The notes beneath the pieces were generated by a model. It saw only the letters and a program-made list of their open reading frames with translations, ran no database searches and was not told the DNA's origin. A DNA stretch of 64,000 bases from Streptomyces lateritius (GTDB taxonomy: Bacteria > Actinomycetota > Actinomycetes > Streptomycetales > Streptomycetaceae). The stretch is taken from positions 31,719-95,718 of the forward strand of contig NZ_BMTO01000005.1 in assembly GCF_014649715.1 (NCBI RefSeq). The letters are read 5' to 3'. Below, piece by piece: positions 55,060-62,704 of the stretch. The first letter of the stretch is position 1. Every line of letters starts with the position of its first letter. Position numbers and translations under genes: made by a program.

Positions 55060-55306
55060 GGAACGGGGCCTTTCCACGGGCGGGTGAGCGCGGCGTGGCC
55101 GCACTCCGAGCCGTCGGCGCGCTCCGTACGACCGCTCTGCATGCCACAACTCGCCATGATTGCCCGAAATACACCCTTTCGCGAGTGGAGGACGCGAAAG
55201 CGCCGGCGCACGAGAACGGCGGGTGGCGGTGGGGGCGACCGTATGCCTCTCGGCATCGGTCACCGTCCACCGCCACCCGCCGGACGTGGTCGGACGTCGG
55301 TCGTGA

Positions 55307-56752
55307 TCAGACCGTCGGAACCGGGAACGTCGGGTACTCGACACCCGAGACGTGCTGGACGACGCGGATGACCTGGCAGGAGTAGCCGAACTCGTTGTCG
55401 TACCAGAGGTACAGGATCGCGTTGTCGCCGTCGACCTTGGTCGCGCCGGCGTCGACGATCGAGGCGTGGCGCGAGCCGACGAAGTCCATGGAGACGGCGT
55501 CGGGGGCGGTCGTGAAGTCGATCTGGCGCTTCAGCGGCGAGTGCAGGGAGACGTCGCGGAGGTAGTCGAGGACCTCCTCGCGCGTGGTCTCGCGGCCCAG
55601 GCGCAGGCTGAGGATCGCGATCGAGACGTCCGGAACGGGGACGCGGATCGAGCTGCCGGTGATCGGCGCCTTCAGGTCGGGCAGCGCCTTGGCGACCGCG
55701 GAGGCCGCACCGGTCTCCGTGATGACCATGTTCAGCGGCGCGGAGCGCCCGCGGCGGTCGGCCTTGTGGTAATTGTCCAGCAGGTTCTGGTCGTTGGTGA
55801 ACGAGTGGACGGTCTCCACGTGGCCGCGCAGCACGCCGTACTCGTCGTCCATGGCCTTCAGCGGCGGGACGATCGCGTTGGTGGTGCAGGAGGCGCAGGA
55901 CAGGATCTGCTCGTCCGGCTTGATCGTGTCGTGGTTGACGCCGTGGACGATGTTCGGGACGTCGCCCTTGCCCGGGGCCGTCAGGACGACCTTGTCGATA
56001 CCGGGGCGCAGATGCTTCGAAAGCCCCTCGCGGTCGCGCCACTTGCCCGTGTTGTCGATGAGGATGGCGTCCTTGATGCCGTACGCCGTGTAGTCGACCT
56101 CGGACGGGTCGTTGGCGTAGATCACCTTGATGGTGTTGCCGTTGGCGACGATCGTGCTCGTCGCCTCGTCCACGGTGATCGTGCCCTGGAACTGGCCGTG
56201 GATCGAGTCGCGGCGCAGCAGCGAGGCGCGCTTGACCAGATCCGCCTCGCCGCCGCCCCGGACGACGATGGCGCGCAGCCGCAGTCCGTTGCCGGAGCCG
56301 GCCTTCTCGATGAGGAGGCGGGCGACGAGCCGGCCGATGCGGCCGAAGCCGTAGAGGACGACGTCGCGTCCCTCGCGGCGCTCGATCTTGTTGGCGCCCG
56401 TGGCGCCGGCGACGGCCTCGGCCGTGAAGTCGGCGACCGACAGACCGCGGTCGTCGGTCTTGTACGTCGCGGCGAGCATGCCGATGTCGATCTGGGAGGG
56501 GCCGAGATCGAGCGTGGTCAGAGCCTGCAGGAAGGGCAGCGTCTCGGTGACCGACAGTTCCTCACCGGCTATCTGCCGGGCGAATCGGTGGGTCTTGAGG
56601 ATGCTGACCACCGACTTGTTCACCAGGGAGCGGCTGTGGAGCAGGACGGTGACGTCGTGCTCCCGGTGCAGCTTCCCGACGATCGGGATCATCGACTCCG
56701 CGATCTCCTCGCGGGTCTTCCAGTTCGTGAACGAGTCCTCATTGACAGTCAC
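55307..56752 (-). CDS. gap2: Long-form glyceraldehyde-3-phosphate dehydrogenase
   Basis: A 481-residue GAPDH, against ~335 for the standard enzyme. Residues ~130-475 are the catalytic part: Rossmann motif YGFGRIGRLVA, active Cys289 in SCASCTTNAIV, and substrate loop VHSFTNDQNLLDNYHKADRRGRSAPLNMV. The extra ~128 N-terminal residues form a separate helical region. The enzyme oxidises glyceraldehyde-3-phosphate with NAD(P) in glycolysis or its reverse. Long forms like this occur as a second GAPDH in Streptomyces. It is a stand-alone gene; the symbol follows that usage. Confidence 0.9.
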   Translation of the reverse strand: MTVNEDSFTNWKTREEIAESMIPIVGKLHREHDVTVLLHSRSLVNKSVVSILKTHRFARQIAGEELSVTETLPFLQALTTLDLGPSQIDIGMLAATYKTDDRGLSVADFTAEAVAGATGANKIERREGRDVVLYGFGRIGRLVARLLIEKAGSGNGLRLRAIVVRGGGEADLVKRASLLRRDSIHGQFQGTITVDEATSTIVANGNTIKVIYANDPSEVDYTAYGIKDAILIDNTGKWRDREGLSKHLRPGIDKVVLTAPGKGDVPNIVHGVNHDTIKPDEQILSCASCTTNAIVPPLKAMDDEYGVLRGHVETVHSFTNDQNLLDNYHKADRRGRSAPLNMVITETGAASAVAKALPDLKAPITGSSIRVPVPDVSIAILSLRLGRETTREEVLDYLRDVSLHSPLKRQIDFTTAPDAVSMDFVGSRHASIVDAGATKVDGDNAILYLWYDNEFGYSCQVIRVVQHVSGVEYPTFPVPTV

Positions 56753-56834
56753 AAGTTTATCTTTCGAGCTAGGCGGCGCTCATATGCTAACCCCCCGCCG
56801 GAACGATCCTTCAAACGGCCTCCGGCATCGCGCG

Positions 56835-58100
56835 CTACCCCGCCCAGCGGCCCGAAAGGAAGGCGACGGCGTAGATCATCGACACGGGCACGGTGAGGCA
56901 GAGGTAGACGGCGGTGAACCGCCGGCTCGTACGGGCGCGGTGGGCGAGGGCGATCCACAGCGGCCACCACAGCAGGGTGGCCCGCGGGATCGACGTGTAC
57001 CAGTACGACGTGCCGAGCGCCCACAGCGTGAGGGCGAGGTAGAGCGCCTCGGGCAGGCGGCGCCACCGGATCAGGAACCCGAGGAGGACCAGGCCGACGA
57101 GCATCGCGACCAGTTCCGCCTGGAACATCAAGGCGTACGGCGTGGACTGCGACTGGCTGAAGGCCGCCTCCCAGGTGTGGGACCAGGCCTCCCACGGGGC
57201 GTGGAAGTCGCGGTACCAGCCGCGTTCCTGTGCGTGCTTCCAGGCCATCCAGTCGCCGGTGTGGGCGTGGAGGTACCAGGTGTAGAGGCCCGCCGGCACG
57301 GCCGGCAGCGCGAGCCATGGCGCCTTGCGCCACGATCGGCGGTCGGCGCGCGCGGCGATCAGGAAGTGCAGGGCGACGGCCGCCGCGAGGAAAAGACCGC
57401 TCACCCGGACCGTCGTCGCCAGCGCCGTCAGGGTTGCCGCGAGGGCCCAGTCGTGGCGCTGGGCCGCGAGCCACGCCGGCAGCGCCAGTGCCAGGAACAG
57501 CGCCTCCGTGTAGCCGGCGGCGAGGAATGTCCCGCACGGGGAGACGAGCAGGAAGAGGACGGCACGGCGGCCGACGTGGGTGTCGGGGACGTGATGCCGG
57601 GCGATCCGCGACAGCGCGACGACCGCCACCGCCCCGGCGAGCAGCGAGATCAGCAGCCCCGCCGCGGTCCAGTGCGGTACCGCGACGTGCACGGCGCGCA
57701 GCACCAGCGGAAAGCCGGGGAAGAACGCCTCACGGTTGTCCCCTCCCGAGGAGCCGGGGGACAGGTCGGCGGGAAAGTATCCGTCCCGCGCGATGTTCAG
57801 GTAGTGGCCCCAGTCCCAGCGCTCGAAGGGAGCGAGGACTCCCGGGGTCTCACGGGCCTCCGGGTCGGCCGGGAAGAGCCGGCCGGTGCAGTAGGCGGTG
57901 ATCCACAGGGCCGCCCGCGTGACCAGGTACAGACAGAGCACCTCGGCGTCGTCGCGCCCCAGTCGAAGAGCGACCCGGACGCGTCCCGCCGGGCGGGGCG
58001 GCCCCTTCCGTCGCGCGGGGGTGACCGGCCGCGGCGGCGGAGTGCCGCGGTAGGGGGCCGCACAGGCGGGTTCACGTGTCGGGGGCGGTGAAACCGGCAT
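56835..58100 (-). CDS. PIG-V-like polytopic mannosyltransferase
   Basis: A 421-residue membrane protein with a Pro/Arg-rich cytoplasmic start and about nine hydrophobic segments. The acidic motif FERWDWGHYLNIARDGYFP, followed by REAFFPGFPLVLRAVH, is typical of GPI-mannosyltransferase-II-like (PIG-V) proteins in actinobacteria, which use polyprenyl-phosphate sugars. It would add a sugar to a lipid or glycan outside the membrane. ATG 58100 is chosen; the longer frame upstream runs through the next gene. Confidence 0.8.
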   Translation of the reverse strand: MPVSPPPTREPACAAPYRGTPPPRPVTPARRKGPPRPAGRVRVALRLGRDDAEVLCLYLVTRAALWITAYCTGRLFPADPEARETPGVLAPFERWDWGHYLNIARDGYFPADLSPGSSGGDNREAFFPGFPLVLRAVHVAVPHWTAAGLLISLLAGAVAVVALSRIARHHVPDTHVGRRAVLFLLVSPCGTFLAAGYTEALFLALALPAWLAAQRHDWALAATLTALATTVRVSGLFLAAAVALHFLIAARADRRSWRKAPWLALPAVPAGLYTWYLHAHTGDWMAWKHAQERGWYRDFHAPWEAWSHTWEAAFSQSQSTPYALMFQAELVAMLVGLVLLGFLIRWRRLPEALYLALTLWALGTSYWYTSIPRATLLWWPLWIALAHRARTSRRFTAVYLCLTVPVSMIYAVAFLSGRWAG

Positions 58101-58192
58101 TCGACGCTCTCTCAGGTGGTCGCGGGCACGCCGGATGACCCCGGTGTGCGCGGGCAGGCGGTGCGGGGCTGGACGTGCGGGTCTCTCGGGGG

Positions 58193-58666
58193 TCAGGGCC
58201 GGGTGGAGACGGCTCCACCCGGAGGCGGCTGCGTGGCGGTCCCGTACGGGCCGCCGGCCGTCGAGGTGCCCGACGCCGGGGGACCCGATGTGGACGCGCC
58301 CGACGTCGAGGTGGCGGGCGGCGAGGTCACCGGAGCGTCGGAGCCCGGCGTGCCGCGGTCCGCCGGTGGCGTGGTGAGGGACGGCCGGATCGTCGCGGAG
58401 CTGGTGGGCGCCGGTGGCGTGTCCCGGGGAGAGGGGGTCGTGGCGGGGACCACCGGTGTCGGCCGGCCCGTCACCAGGAGGGCCGTCGCCGCGCCGCCGC
58501 CGGCGAGGACCAGACATGCCGCCGCCGTGAGGCCGGCCAGGCGGCGTCGCCTGGCGCGCCTGCCCCGATCGGCGATCCGCGCGAACGGCGGGGCGTCCGC
58601 GTGAGCCTGACCGGCGTGTGCCGCCTGGTGGAACAGGTGCCGCAACGGGTCGTGGGGCTCAGGCAC
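58193..58666 (-). CDS. Single-span membrane protein, likely partner of the ECF sigma factor
   Basis: A 157-residue protein with a cytoplasmic N terminus (~1-45, helical and basic), one span (LAGLTAAACLVLAGGGAATALLV) and an outer Pro/Thr/Ser-rich tail of ~90 residues. It has no zinc-type anti-sigma motif, but position and topology fit a membrane anti-sigma factor. GTG 58666 is chosen: GGAGG lies just upstream and the start overlaps the sigma stop by 8 bp, so the two are coupled. Confidence 0.72.
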   Translation of the reverse strand: MPEPHDPLRHLFHQAAHAGQAHADAPPFARIADRGRRARRRRLAGLTAAACLVLAGGGAATALLVTGRPTPVVPATTPSPRDTPPAPTSSATIRPSLTTPPADRGTPGSDAPVTSPPATSTSGASTSGPPASGTSTAGGPYGTATQPPPGGAVSTRP

Positions 58667-59192
58667 CAGGGGCCTCCTCAATGCGTGGATCCTGCAAGCG
58701 GTGGGCGAGTGCGGCCCGCGCGCGGCTCAGATGCGTTTTGACGGTGCCGGTGGACATGCCGGTCTCGGCGGAGATCTGCTCGACGGTGAGGTCGCACAGA
58801 TAGTGGAGGGTCACCGCTCTGCGCTGACGGTCGGGCAGCCCGCGCAGGGCGTCCACCAGCGCCACCTCCTCGGGTCCCGGTCCGGCGACCTCCGTCGGGG
58901 TGTCCCTGCGCCGCCAGGCCTCGGCCGAGCGCCGCCGGAAACGCCACCGGCTCACCGCGAGCCGCCAGGCCACCGTCCTGATCCAGGCCTCCGGCCGGCC
59001 GTCACGGTCCAGTTGCCGTCGCCGGCTCCACCCCCTGACGAACGCCTCCTGGACGACGTCCTGCGCCTCGTGCAGATCGCCCAGCATCATGTACAGCTGC
59101 CCGGTCAGGCGGGCGACCGTCTGGGCATAGAACTGTTCGAACTCCTCGACGGTCAACAGCCACTCCTGGATCTCTCTCGCTTCACCCCGCAT
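58659..59192 (-). CDS. ECF sigma factor, SigE family
   Basis: A 177-residue ECF sigma factor. Region 2 is at ~18-85 (YAQTVARLTGQLYMMLGDLHEAQDVVQEAFVRGW), and region 4 at ~115-165 has LPDRQRRAVTLHYLCDLTVEQISAETGMSTGTVKTHLSRARAAL. This is the Streptomyces SigE-family type, usually paired with a membrane protein encoded next to it, as here. The start ATG 59192 is at the first in-frame position before the domain. Its target promoters cannot be seen in the window. Confidence 0.92.
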   Translation of the reverse strand: MRGEAREIQEWLLTVEEFEQFYAQTVARLTGQLYMMLGDLHEAQDVVQEAFVRGWSRRRQLDRDGRPEAWIRTVAWRLAVSRWRFRRRSAEAWRRRDTPTEVAGPGPEEVALVDALRGLPDRQRRAVTLHYLCDLTVEQISAETGMSTGTVKTHLSRARAALAHRLQDPRIEEAPGA

Positions 59193-59796
59193 ACGCTCCG
59201 CGCAGGGCGTCCGGTTGACACGGGGAGCGAGGAAGCGGCGTGACGCTCGTCACGCCGTGCGGCACGGCGTCCGACACCGCGCGCGACCCGCAGGGCCGCC
59301 GCCCGTCAGGCCTGCACCTCGGCCGTCCGTGTGAAAAGAGAACGTGAAGATGGGGGTCGAAAGCTGTGAGGAGGCCGGGGCGGCGGATCGCGGTGAGGGG
59401 GTTATTCTTCGGCCGAATCCGCACACATGGGTCCCGAATGCTTTGTGGCATCCCTTGAACCCGTCGGTAACTTCGGTCACCGGCCCGGTCACTGAAGTGC
59501 ATAGAAGGCCGAATAGCGGGAAAGCGGCCGGGGCCGACCCCCGGGGCATCCCGTTCAGGGTTCAGGCGAGGGGGGTATGGTCGAGCCCGTTCGTACCCCT
59601 GTACGTCTGTACGCCTGTCAATGTCCGCGCCCCACTGGCGGCAGGGGTGGCGGCGCGCCAAGTGCCGCGCATACCACGTGCTTTGGGGAGATGGGTGTGA
59701 GTTCCTAGGAATTCTGAAAGAGGAAGGCAAATAGGGGCACAGTCGGACTTCGCAGTGCGAAGGGCGACGGAAAGACGTTCGAGGCGAGGCAAACCC
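59193..59796. other. 604-bp divergent control region upstream of the second globin-reductase
   Basis: No supported gene. Toward the globin gene there is a SigB-like -10 (GGGTAT, 59573-59578) without a perfect -35, two copies of CGGTCAC around 59475-59495 partly paired with flanking GAAGT/ACTTC, and the palindrome TTCCTAGGAA near 59703. The left part serves the ECF sigma gene. Confidence 0.45.
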
Positions 59797-61296
59797 ATGG
59801 ATGCTCCGACCAGCGCGTCGGTCGACAAGAGCGGCTCCGGCGGCAGCAAGGCGAGCGGGGGCTGGTTCGGTACGAGTCCGAAAGCCGGTCCGAATCCGAG
59901 TCCCGGCCCGAGTGCGCCCCCGTCCCCCGGTCCCGCGGCGAACCCCGGTCCGAGCGAGAGCCCGAGTCCCGTGACGAGCGGGAGACCCGGCCGGACGGGC
60001 CAGGAGAACGGTCGAGCGGCGGAGGACCGGATACCCAGCCGCCCCGTGACACCGATACGCCCCGTCGGCACCGGTGCGGAGCGCGGTCGTACGGCACCCC
60101 CGTCGCCTCCGCCGCCGTCGCCCAGACCCGACGCCGCTCCGGCCCCCGCACCGGCGCCCACCCCCGAGGACACCTCCGACGCCGCGCTCATCCGCCGCAC
60201 CATGGCCGAGATCGAGCCCATCGCCGACAAGGTCACCTCGCACTTCTACGCGCTGCTCTTCCTCCAGCACCCCGACCTGCGCGCCCTCTTCCCCGCGGCC
60301 ATGGACACCCAGCGCGACCGCCTCTTCAAGGCGCTGCTCACCGCCGCCACCCACGTGGACGACCCGGCCACCCTGACCACGTACCTGTCCCACCTCGGGC
60401 GCGGACACCGGAAGTACGGCACCCGGCCCGAGCACTACCCGGCCGTCGGCGAATGCCTCCTGGCCGCCCTCGCCCGGTACGCCCCGCAGACGTGGGGCAC
60501 TCGGACGGAGGCGGCCTGGGTGGGCGCCTACACGGCGATCTCCCAGATCATGATCGACGCCGCCGCCGAGGACGAGCTGCGCGCGCCCGCCTGGTGGGAC
60601 GCGGAGGTGGTCGCCCATGAGATGCGTACCGCCGACATCGCGGTCGTCACCGTACGGCCCGACCAGCCCTACCCCTTCCTCGCCGGGCAGTACGCCGCCC
60701 TGGAGACGCCCTGGTGGCCGCGCGTGTGGCGGAACTACTCCTTCGCCTCCGCCTCCCGCTCCGACGGACTGCTCTCCTTCCACGTCAAGGCCGTTCCGGC
60801 GGGCTGGGTCTCCAACGCCCTCGTACACCGGGCCCGACCGGGTGACGTGATCCGGCTGGGTCCCCCCACCGGCTCCATGACGGTGGACCACAGCACCGAC
60901 AACGGTCTGCTGTGCCTGGGCGGCGGAACCGGCATCGCCCCCATCAAGGCCCTGGTCGAGGACGTGGCCCGGCACGGCCGCCGCCGGCCCGTCCAGGTCT
61001 TCTACGGCGCCCGCCGCGACCACGACCTGTACGACATCGACACCATGCTCCGCATGCAGCAGTCGCACCCCTGGCTCTCGGTGCGCCCGGTCGTCGACGA
61101 GGGCCCCACGGGCGATCTCTGCGGGCAACTTCCCGAGGCCGTCAGCCAGTACGGCCCCTGGCACTCCTACGACGCGTACCTGTCCGGACCCGCGGCCATG
61201 GTCCGCTGCGGCGTGGACACCCTGAGGGGTATCGGCATCCCCTCCCACCGGATACGGCACGACTCCATCGAAGAACTGGTCGGGGCACGGAATTGA
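59797..61296 (+). CDS. Globin-reductase with Pro-rich N-terminal extension
   Basis: A 499-residue relative of the 10870-12105 protein. The first ~115 residues are Gly/Ser/Pro-rich and seem disordered, ending in a Pro-Ala run. A globin domain at ~120-250 has FYALLFLQHPDLRALFP and a likely proximal His in RPEHYPAVGECLL. FAD (WRNYSFASASR) and NAD(P)H (GGGTGIAPIKAL) domains follow. It would act on nitric oxide or oxygen species. ATG 59797 follows GAGGCGAGGC. Its stop overlaps the next start (TTGA). Confidence 0.87.
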   Translation: MDAPTSASVDKSGSGGSKASGGWFGTSPKAGPNPSPGPSAPPSPGPAANPGPSESPSPVTSGRPGRTGQENGRAAEDRIPSRPVTPIRPVGTGAERGRTAPPSPPPPSPRPDAAPAPAPAPTPEDTSDAALIRRTMAEIEPIADKVTSHFYALLFLQHPDLRALFPAAMDTQRDRLFKALLTAATHVDDPATLTTYLSHLGRGHRKYGTRPEHYPAVGECLLAALARYAPQTWGTRTEAAWVGAYTAISQIMIDAAAEDELRAPAWWDAEVVAHEMRTADIAVVTVRPDQPYPFLAGQYAALETPWWPRVWRNYSFASASRSDGLLSFHVKAVPAGWVSNALVHRARPGDVIRLGPPTGSMTVDHSTDNGLLCLGGGTGIAPIKALVEDVARHGRRRPVQVFYGARRDHDLYDIDTMLRMQQSHPWLSVRPVVDEGPTGDLCGQLPEAVSQYGPWHSYDAYLSGPAAMVRCGVDTLRGIGIPSHRIRHDSIEELVGARN

Positions 61297-62111
61297 GCAC
61301 ATTCGAACAGGTCGGGCACGAGCCGAGGCGGACGGAGGACGACCGGCCCATGCCGCCGGTACGGACCACCCGCCCGGGCAGTGACGGCGAGCACCTCGTC
61401 CAGCAGCGCATGGGCACCACCGAACGGGCCGACCGGTTCTACGCCGACCAGGTCCTCGACCGGCTCAACACCCGGATGCGGGAGTTCGTCGCGCGGCAGG
61501 AGATGTTCTTCCTCGCGACCGCCGACCGTCACGGCGAGTGCGACAACACCTTCCGGGCGGGGCCGCCCGGCTTCCTCCAGGTCCTGGACGACCTCACCCT
61601 CGCGTACCCCGAGTACCGGGGCAACGGCGTGCTGGCGAGCCTCGGCAACATCGAGGAGAACCCCCACGTCGGCATCCTGATGGTCGACTTCCTCCGAGAC
61701 CGCATCGGACTGCACGTCAACGGCAGGGCACGGATCGTCCCCGACGACGAGATGCGCCGCGCCCACGCGGGGCTGCCGGTGGATCCGGTGCCCGGCCGCC
61801 GGGCCCAGGTCTGGGTGGAGGTCACCGTCGAGGAGGCGTACATCCACTGCGCCAAGCACATTCCGCACCTGCAGAGGGTTCCCGTGGGGGAGCGCGGCCG
61901 GGCGTGGGGCACGGACGACGTCAAGCGCAAGGGCGGTGACTTCTTCGGCGCCGCGGCCGAGGCGGCCGAGCGGGGCCCGTTCGTCCCGGCGGCGCGCGCG
62001 GACGCCGCGGCGTGGCGCGAGGAGGCCGCCAGGGTGCTGGCGAAGGCCGAGGAGCCGAAGGCCGAGGACAAGGCCTTCACCGGCTGGTTCCGCAGAAACG
62101 TCCCCGCCTGA
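61293..62111 (+). CDS. Pyridoxamine-5'-phosphate-oxidase-like flavoprotein
   Basis: A 272-residue protein with the split-barrel FMN fold of the PPOX family: MREFVARQEMFFLATADRHGE, then FRAGPPGFLQVLDD, NGVLASLGNIEENPHVGILMVDF and VEEAYIHCAKHIPHL. The start TTG 61293 overlaps the globin-reductase stop, giving coupled translation; ATGs at 61350 and 61410 are in frame and could be the true start. Coupling to a globin-reductase suggests it hands on electrons or acts on the same oxidant. C-terminal ~50 residues are Ala/Glu/Lys-rich. Confidence 0.82.
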   Translation: MSTFEQVGHEPRRTEDDRPMPPVRTTRPGSDGEHLVQQRMGTTERADRFYADQVLDRLNTRMREFVARQEMFFLATADRHGECDNTFRAGPPGFLQVLDDLTLAYPEYRGNGVLASLGNIEENPHVGILMVDFLRDRIGLHVNGRARIVPDDEMRRAHAGLPVDPVPGRRAQVWVEVTVEEAYIHCAKHIPHLQRVPVGERGRAWGTDDVKRKGGDFFGAAAEAAERGPFVPAARADAAAWREEAARVLAKAEEPKAEDKAFTGWFRRNVPA

Positions 62112-62276
62112 CCCGCGGGGTGACCACGAGGCGGCGGTCGGGCACCGGCCTGGCGTGCGCCGCGGCGGCGAAAACTCTTCGCGCCGCGGCGCACGCGAAA
62201 AGTCGATTTCCGTGCACAGGTGCCCACGGCGTGCTACAGTCGAGATCAGTTGCAGTTGTGGTTCCCAATAAACTTC

Positions 62277-62320
62277 AAGTGCCTTCGACGATTCGACATC
62301 GTCGGGCACTTTTTTGTTTT
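62277..62320 (+). terminator. Terminator-like hairpin in the cold-shock gene leader
   Basis: AAGTGCC (62277-62283) pairs with GGGCACTT region (62304-62312) and, inside, CGACGAT pairs with ATCGTCG around TCGAC. A run of T follows (TTTTTTGTTTT, 62310-62320). This is a classic intrinsic terminator, but it sits about 95 nt upstream of the cspA-like start and downstream of a possible -10 (TACAGT, 62235-62240), so it may work as an attenuator. Confidence 0.7.
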
Positions 62321-62413
62321 CAGTACGGTATTTCCGGACGGGGTAATCATCGCGGCGACGCCGGGATTCACACAGTGTGAATTCTGGGGCACTGCCCCGA
62401 AGGAGAGTTTGAC

Positions 62414-62617
62414 ATGGCTACTGGCACCGTGAAGTGGTTCAACGCGGAAAAGGGCTTCGGCTTCATCGAGCAGGAGGGTGGCGGCCCGGACGTGTTCGCC
62501 CACTACTCCAACATCGCCACCTCCGGCTTCCGTGAGCTCCAGGAAGGCCAGAAGGTGAACTTCGACGTCACGCAGGGCCAGAAGGGCCCGCAGGCGGAGA
62601 ACATCGTTCCTGCCTGA
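62414..62617 (+). CDS. Cold-shock protein (CspA family)
   Basis: A 67-residue five-strand OB-fold protein: [18 protein letters not shown] (RNP1-type KGFGFIE), DVFAHYS (RNP2-type VFAH) and [18 protein letters not shown]. It binds single-stranded RNA and DNA as a chaperone. ATG 62414 follows GAAGGAGAG eight bases upstream. The leader holds a terminator-like hairpin; a strong hairpin follows the gene, and a DEAD-box helicase follows that, a common functional pair in RNA handling at low temperature. Confidence 0.95.
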   Translation: MATGTVKWFNAEKGFGFIEQEGGGPDVFAHYSNIATSGFRELQEGQKVNFDVTQGQKGPQAENIVPA

Positions 62618-62640
62618 CGCTGACGCGTCTTGACGTAGCT

Positions 62641-62669
62641 GGGGCCCTCACCCATGTGGTGAGGGCCCC
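62641..62669. terminator. Hairpin terminator after the cold-shock gene
   Basis: GGGGCCCTCACC (62641-62652) pairs perfectly with GGTGAGGGCCCC (62658-62669) around a CATGT loop, 24 nt after the stop. It is likely to reduce read-through into the helicase gene. Confidence 0.8.
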
Positions 62670-62704
62670 GGCTCGTTGCATTTCCCGGCATTCGGAAGGT
62701 CACC

